A DNA stretch of 64,000 bases from Chitinophaga japonensis (GCF_007830125.1 NZ_VLLG01000003.1:1106247-1170246); one strand, 5' to 3'. Shown: positions 8,531-17,747, counted from the first letter of the stretch. A program made the numbers and translations. The notes: generated by a model from the letters alone, not told the origin.

Positions 8531-9436
8531 ATGATAGCTACGACAGGGCATGTGACAGTAGGCGCGTGTTTGGGCATTATGCTGGCCTTCAGCAGCCGGC
8601 CGGCTATGGCGCAGGCACGCTCATCCATAGATACCATACTAACCACCAGGGGCGCGGCTACCCTTATCAGTTGCGCCGCCCCGGTAAGTACCTTCCAGAT
8701 AGGCGATGGAAAAAATGCAGACTATGATTACCGCATTGTAGATGGTAACCTCGTGTTTATCCGGCCTACCTCCACCATGCCCCGAACCACCAACCTGATC
8801 GTCAGGGAGGGCAGTAACATCCACTACCTGATCCTGGCCTACCGCGACAAGGTGGACCTGACCCGGCTCAAGTATACGCTTTCCGGCGCTGCAGGAGCCG
8901 AAGAAGGTGCGGAAGCCACCGCAGAAGCGGCAGTGGTAAAAGGCAGTGACGGCGGACAGATCGCGGTGATATCGAATGAAGAGGCGGTTGCCGAATTTGA
9001 GGAAGTAGATACCGTTACCGTGGGGCGCATCGCGGCCGACTTTGCCGCGCAGCAGAAAGGCGGCCACCAGTATGAGACAAAGATCAACGGCGTGTCGCTC
9101 AGTTTTTCCAATGCCATGCTGCTGAATGAGCAGGCTTATTTCTGCTACCGCGTGCGCAACCGGTCAAAGCAGCCCTACAACCTGCTTAAAGTGACCATGA
9201 TGTATAAGGACAGCAAGGAAAAGGACCGCCTGTACACCATGCCGGTGCTGTATAAAAAGGCGCCGTCCGCCATTCCTGCAAAGGACGATCAGCAACTGGT
9301 ATTTGTAGTGCCCAGCCGCACGTTTAAACGCAACGATGAGGTGATAGTAGTACTGCGGCACGATACCGGCAAGCAACAGCAACTGGTGCTGTATACCCCG
9401 GTAAATGCGTTGCCCAAATATATGATCAGCCAGTAA
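8531..9436 (+). CDS. TraN/VirB9-like (DUF4138-type) exported protein in the T6SS operon
   Basis: I chose the ATG at 8531 because it gives a standard signal peptide (MIATTGHVTVGACLGIMLAF, cleavage near AMAQA). The frame is open back to 8432, inside tssC. The mature N-terminal half has a VirB9/TraN-like pattern: an ISCAAPVSTFQIGDG strand, GNLVFIRPTS, TTNLIVREG and IHYLILAYRD. After an Ala/Glu-rich linker, the C-terminal half (NGVSLSFSNAMLL to VVLRHDTGKQQ) resembles the second domain of conjugative-transposon TraN. Such proteins form periplasmic or outer-membrane rings in type IV systems. Position between tssC and a lytic transglycosylase suggests an envelope part of this T6SS, perhaps filling the TssQ/TssR role. 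The family match is by eye; the role is inferred. Confidence 0.65.
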   Translation: MIATTGHVTVGACLGIMLAFSSRPAMAQARSSIDTILTTRGAATLISCAAPVSTFQIGDGKNADYDYRIVDGNLVFIRPTSTMPRTTNLIVREGSNIHYLILAYRDKVDLTRLKYTLSGAAGAEEGAEATAEAAVVKGSDGGQIAVISNEEAVAEFEEVDTVTVGRIAADFAAQQKGGHQYETKINGVSLSFSNAMLLNEQAYFCYRVRNRSKQPYNLLKVTMMYKDSKEKDRLYTMPVLYKKAPSAIPAKDDQQLVFVVPSRTFKRNDEVIVVLRHDTGKQQQLVLYTPVNALPKYMISQ

Positions 9437-9442
9437 GCCAGT

Positions 9443-10468
9443 ATGGTAAAATACTTCCTGATATGGTGTTGTTGCCTGTGCATGTGCACCGCCAGGGCCC
9501 AGGAGTTGGTGGACTTCTGCGGGGAGGCCGTACCATTGGAGCGGGATTTTGTTTCCTACCGCCTGATGAATGTGATCAAATGGCACCTGCGCCACGAGAA
9601 TTTCCTGCCCCTGCTCAAAGCCAAATCCGAACAATATTTCCCGCTCATCGTGCCCATCCTGCGGCAGTATGATATCCCGGAAGATTTCAAGTACCTGCCG
9701 GTAGTGGAGAGCGGCTTTACCAACGCCACCTCCCCGGTAGGCGCACAGGGCGTATGGCAACTGATGCCCGCCACCGCCACAGAGCTGGGCCTGGTAGTGG
9801 GCAGCAGCTATGATGAGCGCAACCACCTGCTGAAAGCCACCCGGGCCGCCTGCGTGCTGATACGCAAACTGTATGACCAGCTACAATCCTGGACCCTGGC
9901 CGCTGCGGCTTATAATGCCGGCGCCGGTAATATAAGCCGCAACATCCGCCGGCAGCGCAGCAATGATTATTACCAGCTAATGCTGAACAACGAAACGGCG
10001 CAGTACATCTACAAGATCATTGCCGTAAAGCAGTTGTTTGAAAGCCCGGAACTGTACCTGCCCGGCTTCGGGTACAACGTGTTCAATAAAAATGCCGTAA
10101 ATGGCTCCGTATTTGCCGCTACGCCGGTTCCTGAATCAGACGCTGCTTTCAAAAGCATCCGCATCAATGTAGGCAGGCGGCTGCACAAAACGCCCGTCAT
10201 CACCTACAATGCGCGGTTGCAGCAGGCCGCCGCCTTTAAGGACGGCCAACTGGTAAGTATCCAACTGCTGGATGATCTGCAGTCCGATGGCGTATACATC
10301 AGCAGGAACACCCGCATTTCCGGGAAAGGCTGGCTGGTGAGCAACCGTATTTACGTGGACCTGGGTTTTGGCGATACGCTGGTGCTGTGTGACAGCGAAG
10401 GTAAAAAGGGCGTGCCCCTGGACCAGTTGAAGGAGGGGGCCGCGGTGCAGCTCATAAAAGGGGGGTAG
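9443..10468 (+). CDS. T6SS-associated MltD-like lytic transglycosylase
   Basis: This 341-residue protein has an N-terminal export signal (to about residue 19, ending TARAQ). A transglycosylase SLT domain follows: catalytic Glu89 in LPVVESGF, SPVGAQGVWQLMPATA (97-112) and AAAAYNAGAGNISRNI. The C-terminal third, after GRRLHKTPVITYNARL, is a small domain lacking a recognisable LysM repeat. Lytic transglycosylases cleave murein without hydrolysis; those inside T6SS loci open the cell's own wall for assembly of the trans-envelope complex. It starts 7 bp after the TraN-like gene and ends 5 bp from the convergent tssF stop, so it closes the clpV-to-9436 operon. A housekeeping MltD is less likely given the position. 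Confidence 0.85.
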   Translation: MVKYFLIWCCCLCMCTARAQELVDFCGEAVPLERDFVSYRLMNVIKWHLRHENFLPLLKAKSEQYFPLIVPILRQYDIPEDFKYLPVVESGFTNATSPVGAQGVWQLMPATATELGLVVGSSYDERNHLLKATRAACVLIRKLYDQLQSWTLAAAAYNAGAGNISRNIRRQRSNDYYQLMLNNETAQYIYKIIAVKQLFESPELYLPGFGYNVFNKNAVNGSVFAATPVPESDAAFKSIRINVGRRLHKTPVITYNARLQQAAAFKDGQLVSIQLLDDLQSDGVYISRNTRISGKGWLVSNRIYVDLGFGDTLVLCDSEGKKGVPLDQLKEGAAVQLIKGG

Positions 10469-10473
10469 CCCTG

Positions 10474-12300
10474 CTAGACGAGGGTATCATTCATAAATAT
10501 CCGGTAAGGATAGTGGTTGGGGGAGTGCTCCTGCAACTGCATCAGCAATTCTTCTTTCAGGTAATTCAAGCTGCCGTTGGCATAGGTATCTGCCGGCCTG
10601 GTCAGCATAATGCGCACGTCAATGCTGCGGCCATAACCATGGGAGCCGGGCAGCAGGGTAACGCCTTTGGTAACGGCCACGGATTGCAGCTCCTTACCCA
10701 GGATATGCCGGCACAAAGCCTTAATATCTTCCGGTGTTACGATCCGGTTGTGCGTAAGCAGGTGGTAGCGGTAGAGGTTGATCTTTTCATCAATGCTCAG
10801 GCGGTCCTTTCCGCCTTGCGTGTTGGTAAGCAGGGTAATGCTGCCGGGTTGCACCTGTACGGTGCCATACTCCTGCAGGCGGCTGCCCATACGGATGTTA
10901 TTGGCGGCGGCGCCATTGGTGGTATAGAATGAGATGAACAGGTACTCCGCATTTTCCCTGGGCTTTACCATCAGGTAAGGAATATTGCCTTTGTTGCTGG
11001 ACGGCTGCAACTGCTCTTCCAGTGAAGCAATAAGCTGGTGCAGCTCCCGCATGCGGCCGGCCACGTAATCGTTCTTCACTTCTTCAAACAGGGAGCTTTC
11101 ATCCCGGATCACTTCTATCAGGTAGGCAATGATCTCCTTGGCCTCCCGCGTATCAAAGCGCCCGATACCGCTGCTGCGCACTACCAGCTCGCCTTCCTGC
11201 ATTTCGCCTGCGGTGGTGAAATTACGCACATGATAATCCGTACCTTCCAGGTCATACACTCTTTTTATGTCAAAAAAGATATCGGGTGTATGCAGGGGGA
11301 TGATGTTCAGGTAGCGGTTCAGCTTCAGCGACTGCTCATTCTGTTTTTTATTAATCACCGGGAAGCAGTTGATGCTGCAATACAGGTCTTCCAGCAGGGA
11401 ATGGTGGATGGCCTCGGGGAATACCACCTGCACCCACGCTGTTACGGGCGCCAGGGTGTGCCAGTCCTTTCCGAAGGTTTGCTGCAATGCGGCAGGCGCC
11501 GGCGCCTGCCCGTTCATGGCCACTGCCTGGTTCACCGTCAGGAAATGCCGGCGGTAGCGCTGCAGCACTTCCCGGCTGTAGCGGGCATTGGCGTCAAAGG
11601 CCAGGTTCATCATGGCGTCCAGCTCTTCCTGGTAGCCCTGGCGGCTGTGGTAATAGCCGCTTTGCAGGGGCAGCTCCGTGCCGTTCACAAAAAAGCGGGC
11701 CAGCGGCAGGTAATAGTAGAACATTTCCTGCTGGTGGATGTTGCGCAGGTCAAAGAAAAAGGACAGGCCGTTCATATCCTCCGGGAGCGTCTCCATGGAC
11801 AGGCCCAGCCATAAATGGTTGGGTGGTGCATCCGGCGGCAGGGCGCCCTGCAGCACCTGTTCCTTGAACCAGTGCTCGCGGGTCTCGAACAGCTTGCCGC
11901 CAATGGCCATGTAACGCACCTGCCCGCGGAACACGCGGTGCTGCGCCAGCGGGCTGAAGAACAGGTCGTGGCTGTGCGGGCCGGCCTTGCTGCTATAGTA
12001 AAACTGGTGATCGGGTGTAATATGCGTGGCCGGCTCATTGGCGCCGGCATGCAAGATGCCATAGGCGGGCTGGCTGCTGGTAATGGGCTCCGGCATCATG
12101 ATCTGGGCCAGGCGCTCTACCAGGCGCGCATGGGATACGTCCACCTCGCCGGATATTTTTTCCAGCTCACTGGCGCAGGCTTCCAGCAGTAACTGCACAA
12201 TAGGATCAAAAGAGGTTTCCACCTCCGCATCCGGGTAACCCCAGAGCCTGGCGGCGGTTTTCAGCATGCGGTCCTTTATGCGTTCTTTTTTTTCTTTCAT
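10474..12300 (-). CDS. tssF: TssF, T6SS baseplate subunit
   Basis: This 608-residue protein opens with RMLKTAARLWGYPDAEVETS and SFDPIVQLLLEACASELEKI, then RLAQIMMPEPITSSQPAYGI, which is the TssF (VasA-like) N-terminal pattern in its T6SSiii form. The length fits the family. TssF with TssG, TssE and TssK builds the baseplate wedge on which the tail polymerises. It is the last gene of the minus-strand operon tssP-tssE-tssF, starting 11 bp after the tssE stop, and converges with the lytic transglycosylase. No truncation is seen. Confidence 0.9.
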   Translation of the reverse strand: MKEKKERIKDRMLKTAARLWGYPDAEVETSFDPIVQLLLEACASELEKISGEVDVSHARLVERLAQIMMPEPITSSQPAYGILHAGANEPATHITPDHQFYYSSKAGPHSHDLFFSPLAQHRVFRGQVRYMAIGGKLFETREHWFKEQVLQGALPPDAPPNHLWLGLSMETLPEDMNGLSFFFDLRNIHQQEMFYYYLPLARFFVNGTELPLQSGYYHSRQGYQEELDAMMNLAFDANARYSREVLQRYRRHFLTVNQAVAMNGQAPAPAALQQTFGKDWHTLAPVTAWVQVVFPEAIHHSLLEDLYCSINCFPVINKKQNEQSLKLNRYLNIIPLHTPDIFFDIKRVYDLEGTDYHVRNFTTAGEMQEGELVVRSSGIGRFDTREAKEIIAYLIEVIRDESSLFEEVKNDYVAGRMRELHQLIASLEEQLQPSSNKGNIPYLMVKPRENAEYLFISFYTTNGAAANNIRMGSRLQEYGTVQVQPGSITLLTNTQGGKDRLSIDEKINLYRYHLLTHNRIVTPEDIKALCRHILGKELQSVAVTKGVTLLPGSHGYGRSIDVRIMLTRPADTYANGSLNYLKEELLMQLQEHSPNHYPYRIFMNDTLV

Positions 12301-12311
12301 CCTTTCATCAG

Positions 12312-12743
12312 TTAATCATACGACAGCGGGCTTACAAAAAAATAACTGCTGTAGTGGAAGGGATTATTATTCCGGGCCAGGGTGCCGTTTATGCTTACTT
12401 TGATCTTTTTCTTCACCTTCCTGCCATGCGGCATGGATAGTTCCTCCTGGCTTACCAGGGCGCTTACCTTTACTTGCATCAGCCTTTTCTCATATTGTAG
12501 GATGGCTGTTTTGATTGCGTTCTCCACCTGCTCCTTTACTTCGTTGTTGGTGGCTTTAATGTCAAAGTCCGTATCCCATAACTGGCAGCCGTACTCCGGG
12601 TCATCCTTGTTCTCTCCCAGCACGGTCGTGATCAGCAGGTGTATATGCTGCCCCACGGATTCCTCCAGGCTGCACACCGGCATATCCTTTTTTTGCAGGA
12701 TATGGGAGAGATTAAGCGGAAGTTTATAATATTGGTGCTTCAT
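12312..12743 (-). CDS. tssE: TssE, gp25-like T6SS baseplate subunit
   Basis: This 143-residue protein shows the GPW/gp25 layout: SLEESVGQHIHLLITTVLGE, a short DPEYGCQLWDTDFD turn, a helix KEQVENAIKTAILQYEKRL, then the strand pair VKVSALVSQEE and KKIKVSINGTL. TssE nucleates sheath assembly at the baseplate. It lies between tssP (30 bp upstream) and tssF (11 bp downstream). The C-terminal RNNNPFHYSSYFFVSPLSYD tail is typical of Bacteroidota TssE as far as I can judge. Confidence 0.88.
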   Translation of the reverse strand: MKHQYYKLPLNLSHILQKKDMPVCSLEESVGQHIHLLITTVLGENKDDPEYGCQLWDTDFDIKATNNEVKEQVENAIKTAILQYEKRLMQVKVSALVSQEELSMPHGRKVKKKIKVSINGTLARNNNPFHYSSYFFVSPLSYD

Positions 12744-12773
12744 ACCTCCTGTATCTTACTTCCTTCTTCTTAT

Positions 12774-13889
12774 TTAAAAAATTCCTAAAAATCCTTTTTT
12801 GTCATACCGCACTCTTATTTCCTTCACGCAGCCATCCGGTTCCTTGATCAGGTTCACCATTTCTATCTTGATGCGTTTCTTGCCGCGGATGGCATTGCAA
12901 AACTCGCTGAAGGTCTTTACTTCCTTGTCGTTCAGCAGCACGCGCGCGTTCAGGTTATTGCAGAGGTAGGGCGCAAAGTCCTGTACCGTTTTCTGTTTGT
13001 CGTTCAGTTGCGTCAGCATCACCCTGAACTGTTCATCAGAGATGTCGGGAGCTTTCGGCTTTTCCGGTTCCGGCGCGGCAAGGGCGGTTTCCGGGCTGGG
13101 CGTTGGGAAAGGCGGCGGCACAAACGGCTCGTTGGCGCGGCTTTCCGGCGCAGGGAATACCTGTATGCGTTTCTTCACCATCCGGCTGGTGTCACCGTTT
13201 ACGATCAGCGTCAATATCCTTTCGCCCGGGGAGCTGAATACATATACATGGGATGATTCCCGGTGTGTTTCCGCATTAGGCTGCTGCAGCCGCCATTCCC
13301 AGCTATAGGCGCCCGGCGTGCTGTTACGGTAGGTGACAGGCCGGCCTGCCAGCGCTTCATCCGGTCCTTCGATCACAGGAAATATATCCGCTACGGGCGC
13401 TGCATCATTTACAGGTGCGGGATTGCTGACCAGCACTTCCTGCCGCCAGCTACATTTGCCTGCATACAGGGTTACGGTATAGCTACCGGCCTCTGCAAAA
13501 GCATGGTATACCTGCGGGCCCTGCTGCTGTACGCTGGAATCTCCAAAATCCCAACTGTAGCCGGTGGGCCGGCTGCCGGCATTATCCGCTTTAAAGGTAA
13601 AAGTAATGACCTCGCCTACCGTGAAGGAGGTATTCACACCATGCTGCCGGCTGCTCAGGGCAATGCTTACATTGCTGCAGTCCACGCGTGTGCCGGCTTT
13701 AAAGGCCAGCATAACGGCACTGATGACCAGCAAGGCCAGGAATGTGTACAACACCATCGGGTCGATATGGCTGGTGATGCTGCTGAAGGGTCTTACCGAG
13801 TGCACTTTTCTCTCGTCGGGTGATTTAGGTGGGGCCATCGGTTTTTCACGTTTTTGCAATTTTAAATAATTTTTTAGATAAATTGCCAT
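12774..13889 (-). CDS. tssP: TssP-like membrane protein with PKD-type domains
   Basis: This 371-residue protein has a cytoplasmic N-terminus, one transmembrane helix (about 44-64) and a periplasmic part. A first PKD fold (about 88-155) shows YSWDFGDSS at 111-119 and a YHAFAEAGSYTVTLY strand. A second, weaker PKD-like fold covers about 165-245 (YSWEWRL, PGERILTLIVNG). A Pro/Glu-rich linker (about 248-282) leads to a C-terminal domain with ARVLLNDKEVKTFSEFCNAI. In T6SSiii a TssNOPQR trans-envelope complex replaces TssJLM; assignment to TssP rests on topology, the PKD domain and position at the head of the tssE-tssF operon. It is divergent from tssG. The family label could be wrong, but the domain reading is firm. 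Confidence 0.7.
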   Translation of the reverse strand: MAIYLKNYLKLQKREKPMAPPKSPDERKVHSVRPFSSITSHIDPMVLYTFLALLVISAVMLAFKAGTRVDCSNVSIALSSRQHGVNTSFTVGEVITFTFKADNAGSRPTGYSWDFGDSSVQQQGPQVYHAFAEAGSYTVTLYAGKCSWRQEVLVSNPAPVNDAAPVADIFPVIEGPDEALAGRPVTYRNSTPGAYSWEWRLQQPNAETHRESSHVYVFSSPGERILTLIVNGDTSRMVKKRIQVFPAPESRANEPFVPPPFPTPSPETALAAPEPEKPKAPDISDEQFRVMLTQLNDKQKTVQDFAPYLCNNLNARVLLNDKEVKTFSEFCNAIRGKKRIKIEMVNLIKEPDGCVKEIRVRYDKKGFLGIF

Positions 13890-14076
13890 TAAAATAATGA
13901 GTGAGGATTAACCCGGAAATGAACTAACATATTACACAATTGTTCATATCAACAGTAACCGCAGGAAACCGAGTATGATAACCTTGCATACATAGGCGTA
14001 TGCCGAAGCGAGGTTCCATGAGACCATAAAAAAAGACTAAGTATGACGAGTGAAAAACCGGAAAATAATTGCTTAC

Positions 14077-15030
14077 ATGGCGAATAATGCACAAAAGGCG
14101 GCTGTGCTGGAAAACGTGATAGACCATATCCGTAGTTTACAGGAAGATGTACGGGCCGAAGTAGTAGTGGGTGAACTGCTGGACAACCAGGTTCAGCAGG
14201 ACGCGGTGACCGTGCAAATGGAGAACGTGTTCAGCCGGGCTTTTGCGCGGGATATACTCCATGTGCGGCTGGACGACTCGCAACCCTACCATCCCTTTAT
14301 TTCGTTGCAGCTTTCCCGTGATGGTTTGTACGATCGCCTGCCTGAAGGTGTGTTCCATGAATTTTCCCCGCGGCAGCATAGCTCCGTGCGGGAGATGGTA
14401 GCCAGCTATAAAAAGCAGCAGCAGGAGGAAACACAGGCGCGCAGGTTTTTCCGGCCGCTGGAGCATGAGTTTTTCCTGCAACGTGTTTTCCTGGAGCGGC
14501 GGGAAAAACATTTGTTGTTCGATGCATTTGGAAAAGACGCGGACCAGTTGTTCCGCTCTTTCTGGCATATTCCCGGCGGGCTTCCCCGGCCGGCGGTGAA
14601 CAGGCTGGTAAAATTATTGCCTTATATGCACCGCATCGCAGGCAATATTCCTTTTGTGCAATCCTGTTTGCAGGCCATCCTGGAAGAAGAGGTGGACATC
14701 GTTTGCCGGTATGCGCCGCAGCGGGTGCAAAGCAACAACAGCATGCCGCTGGGAGAATGTAGCCTAGGCGAGGATACCCTGGCCGGTGAGGATTTTTATA
14801 CGGACATGCCGGTGATGAAAGTAACGATAGGCCCGCTGCAACGGCGGCGTATATACGACTATCTGCCCTGGCAGCCTTACGGACAGTTGTTGACCACCTG
14901 TTATGATTTCATGCTGCCCGCCGATGTGGACGTGGAGACGATCCTGGAGCCCCACCCGGCGGAAAAGGGCGCCGTTGTAGCAGACGAAAACCCTAAGGAA
15001 GGAATAGTGGGCTATAACTTATTCTTGTAG
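14077..15030 (+). CDS. tssG: TssG, T6SS baseplate subunit
   Basis: I chose the ATG at 14077 (MANNAQKAAVLENVIDHIRS). A GTG at 14050 in the same frame would add nine residues. The 317-residue product contains FISLQLSRDGLYDRLPEGVF, EHEFFLQRVFLERREK, LPYMHRIAGNIPFVQSCLQA and MPVMKVTIGPLQRRRIYDYL, which fits T6SSiii TssG. TssG bridges TssF and TssK in the baseplate. It heads the plus-strand run tssG-tssN-tssK-tssO-tssD and is divergent from tssP, with roughly 190 bp between the two starts. Homology of TssG is weak across subtypes, so the call leans on context as well as motifs. Confidence 0.82.
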   Translation: MANNAQKAAVLENVIDHIRSLQEDVRAEVVVGELLDNQVQQDAVTVQMENVFSRAFARDILHVRLDDSQPYHPFISLQLSRDGLYDRLPEGVFHEFSPRQHSSVREMVASYKKQQQEETQARRFFRPLEHEFFLQRVFLERREKHLLFDAFGKDADQLFRSFWHIPGGLPRPAVNRLVKLLPYMHRIAGNIPFVQSCLQAILEEEVDIVCRYAPQRVQSNNSMPLGECSLGEDTLAGEDFYTDMPVMKVTIGPLQRRRIYDYLPWQPYGQLLTTCYDFMLPADVDVETILEPHPAEKGAVVADENPKEGIVGYNLFL

Positions 15031-15043
15031 AACATTTATTGGT

Positions 15044-15898
15044 ATGTTACTGAAAGCTAAGATATATTTTGTAGTAGCGGCGATGGTGGCCATCGGCTCT
15101 ATCACTGTAGCCCTGCTGAGCCGTTTCATCCGGAACTTTGCCCTTTACAAAAAGAAAGCGCTGTGGTATCTTTTTTACATGGCGCTGGTATTTGGCGTGG
15201 TGGCTTCCCTGCCATACCTGTTCACCCACCAGAACCTGATGAGCCAGTATGTGTTTTATATGATATGGTTCCTGGGGCTGGGCATTGTGCATTGCCACTT
15301 TATGTACACGCGGTTTTGGGCCAATGAGAAAACGCTGGGCTCCGAGCTGGCCTTTATCGTGGCTATCTGGCTGTTTGGCGGGGCGGTATCCGTGCTTATA
15401 CATCACTGGTTGTCCAAAGGCAGCTACCTGTATTACCCCATGCTCACCTCCATGTTCTCCTTTGTGCTGCCCACCTTTGCATACAAGACCTTTGAGCGGA
15501 TGATGGCCATACCGGTCAAAGTGCACAAGTGGTGGCAGTACCCGCTGTATAACGAAGCGCCGGAGGTGAACGAGGACGAGATGCGCGACCTGATCGTGAT
15601 CGGGTTTGAGCTGGAGAAAAAAGCCAATGACAACAACCGTATTTATTTCAGGGCCAGAACACCCATTAAAATGGACCTGGGAGACCTGTTCTATCACTTT
15701 ATCAATGACTATAACGACCGTTATCCCAATACCCCGATCGACTACGTGGATGCCAACGGACAGCCCTATGGATGGGTGTTCCACCGGAAGCCACGCTGGT
15801 TTACCGGCGCCAGGACACTGGACCCTGAAAAACCGGTGTTCATGAATGGCATACAGGAGAACAGCGTGATCATTTGTAACAGAGTAACCGTCAGCTAA
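15044..15898 (+). CDS. tssN: TssN, polytopic membrane subunit of the T6SSiii trans-envelope complex
   Basis: This 284-residue protein has five hydrophobic helices in its first half (about 7-26, 40-60, 68-89, 101-120 and 128-148), then a soluble domain containing KWWQYPLYNEAPEVNEDEMR, FELEKKANDNNRIYFRARTP and GWVFHRKPRWFTGARTLDP. This combination is the TssN signature in Bacteroidota. TssN is thought to anchor the baseplate at the inner membrane in place of TssL/TssM. It starts 13 bp after tssG and ends 11 bp before tssK, so the three are surely co-transcribed. Confidence 0.88.
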   Translation: MLLKAKIYFVVAAMVAIGSITVALLSRFIRNFALYKKKALWYLFYMALVFGVVASLPYLFTHQNLMSQYVFYMIWFLGLGIVHCHFMYTRFWANEKTLGSELAFIVAIWLFGGAVSVLIHHWLSKGSYLYYPMLTSMFSFVLPTFAYKTFERMMAIPVKVHKWWQYPLYNEAPEVNEDEMRDLIVIGFELEKKANDNNRIYFRARTPIKMDLGDLFYHFINDYNDRYPNTPIDYVDANGQPYGWVFHRKPRWFTGARTLDPEKPVFMNGIQENSVIICNRVTVS

Positions 15899-15909
15899 AC
15901 ATTGTTTTT

Positions 15910-17085
15910 ATGGCAGAGCCTTTAAAATATTTTCCCGTTAACTGGGTGGATGGCATGAAGATCAGGAAGCAGCATTTCGTGGATACCGAAAATGCCATGC
16001 TGGACCAGATACGGGATGCCATTTCCGTAGGACTGCATGCGCAGAACTACGGCCTGCTGCCGCCCAAAGCGGAACAGAAGGAATCCCTGCGTTGCTGGTT
16101 TGTAACGGACAACCAGCACCAGTGGCGCATCAAGCTTACGGAGTGCCGTGCGGTAACGCCCGGCGGCGGCCGTATAGAGATACCTGAGCATACCGTGCAT
16201 TCCCTCAAGTATGCCACTACTTTCCCGGAGGCGGTATATAACTGGGACCCTGCACATGCAGAAGCAACGTTCTATATATTGATACAGGTAAACCCTTTCA
16301 GCCGGCAGCCCAGCGGTGAGCCGCTGCTGCAGGAAGATCCGCCCCGGCTGCCCTTTGCCACGCCGGAATATTCCCTGTATGTAACACCGGCTTCCCAACT
16401 GCCGCAGGGCCAGCTTGGCAGCTACCAGATGATACTGGGAAGGATCAGCGTAAAGGATGGCCGCCCGCAGCTCGACGATGAATACATTCCTCCCTGCACC
16501 ATGGCCGCAGCACACCCGGCATTAACGGACCTGCACCAGGAGCTGGACCAGTTCCTGGGGCAGATGGAGCTGTACGGCGTGCACATTGTGCAGAAAGTAT
16601 ACGCCCGCAGGCAGGACAATGACCTGGCGCAGGTGGTGCTGTACATCACGGAAAGGATTGTGCAGTACCTGGGTGCGCGTATATCGCAGTTCCGCTGGCT
16701 GGGACTCTATCAAACGCCGGCCGCCATGCTGGAAGTGATAGCCGGCCTGGCCCGGGTGATGAAGAATGCTATTGACCAGCGCGCCAGCGCAGGCAAGGAG
16801 GAACTGCTGAATTACTTCAGTGAATGGTGCGAGCTGAAACAGGGAGAGCTGGAAGCGCTGATGGTGAACTGCGCCAACATCCGTTATAAACATATGGATG
16901 TACGGGAATGCCTGCAGCCCATGGTGCCCTTTGTACGCGCTGTGAACAAGCTGTTTGACAGCCTCAGCCGTTTGGACTACATCGGCCGGAAAACAGACAG
17001 CGGCATTTTTGTGAAAGAGGAATCGCCGGAGGACAGCGAATACCTGCGCAAGCACAAAACAAAAAGATGGTTCTTTACCGATTAA
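15910..17085 (+). CDS. tssK: TssK, T6SS baseplate-to-membrane connector
   Basis: This 391-residue protein begins MAEPLKYFPVNWVDGMKIRK with QHFVDTENAM, matching the start of TssK (VW.EGM....QHF). Family features downstream include GLLPPKAEQKESL, the long helical segment around TAAMLEVIAGLARVMKNAID, and a compact C-terminal domain ending HKTKRWFFTD. TssK trimers link the baseplate to the membrane complex. It lies 11 bp after tssN. The gap to tssO (55 bp) holds a degenerate ATTAATAA-type repeat. Confidence 0.9.
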   Translation: MAEPLKYFPVNWVDGMKIRKQHFVDTENAMLDQIRDAISVGLHAQNYGLLPPKAEQKESLRCWFVTDNQHQWRIKLTECRAVTPGGGRIEIPEHTVHSLKYATTFPEAVYNWDPAHAEATFYILIQVNPFSRQPSGEPLLQEDPPRLPFATPEYSLYVTPASQLPQGQLGSYQMILGRISVKDGRPQLDDEYIPPCTMAAAHPALTDLHQELDQFLGQMELYGVHIVQKVYARRQDNDLAQVVLYITERIVQYLGARISQFRWLGLYQTPAAMLEVIAGLARVMKNAIDQRASAGKEELLNYFSEWCELKQGELEALMVNCANIRYKHMDVRECLQPMVPFVRAVNKLFDSLSRLDYIGRKTDSGIFVKEESPEDSEYLRKHKTKRWFFTD

Positions 17086-17138
17086 TAATAGTATGGTTAT
17101 ACGGATATTATTGATTCCTAATTTTTAATTATTAATTG
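17083..17138. repeat. Degenerate ATTAATAA-type intergenic repeat
   Basis: TTAATAATA next to the tssK stop and TATTATTGATT, then TTAATTATTAATT before tssO, repeat the words of the tssB-tssC element but do not form a long clean hairpin. It looks like a decayed relative. Confidence 0.35.
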
Positions 17139-17140
17139 TA

Positions 17141-17662
17141 ATGAAAGTATTGAACAGACAGGAAAGAACAACTGCCTTCTTATGGTTCCTGTTATTTTTC
17201 GTAGTAACAGTAGGCCTCTTTGTACTGGCCGTATTCTTTAACTACCAGGTGCCGGTAAAGGAAAATGCCGAGCTCAGGAAGGAGCTGAACACATTCCGCA
17301 AGGAGCAGGCATTCCAGGCTTCTTTCCTGCAGGATGCGGAAAAGATAAAAGTGAACCTGGACTCTATCAACATGCCCAACCAGAATGCCATCTATATGGA
17401 CCAGGAAATTGCGAAACGCCTGTCCAACATGCACCATGCCATTCCCAAAGACGTGGTGACCCATTATAACCTGTATGACAATTATGTACAGGTAGGCTTG
17501 TCATTGCTGCAAAGCAAACAGCAGTTGCGCAACCTGCAGGACGCACAGAAAAGCATCGCGGAGCTGAAAGAAAAGGTGCAGGATCTCACCGGCCAGTTGA
17601 ACCAGGCGGAAAACCAACTGGACTACTACAAACGGCTTTCCAGCAGTACGCCGGGAAGGTAG
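17141..17662 (+). CDS. tssO: TssO, bitopic membrane subunit of T6SSiii
   Basis: This 173-residue protein has a short cytoplasmic N-terminus (MKVLNRQERTTAFLWFLLFF), one transmembrane helix (about 12-34), and a periplasmic part containing KENAELRKELNTFRKEQAF and a C-terminal coiled coil (about 125-165, rich in Gln, Glu and Leu). This matches TssO in size and topology. It would span the periplasm in the TssNOPQR complex. It follows tssK and precedes tssD, with a promoter for tssD in the 179 bp gap. Confidence 0.85.
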   Translation: MKVLNRQERTTAFLWFLLFFVVTVGLFVLAVFFNYQVPVKENAELRKELNTFRKEQAFQASFLQDAEKIKVNLDSINMPNQNAIYMDQEIAKRLSNMHHAIPKDVVTHYNLYDNYVQVGLSLLQSKQQLRNLQDAQKSIAELKEKVQDLTGQLNQAENQLDYYKRLSSSTPGR

Positions 17663-17747
17663 GGATGAATATTACAGGATACATTACCGTTTTTAAAAAT
17701 TAGTATAAATTCTATTTGTTAAATTATCATTGAGCCCCCTAAGCCCG

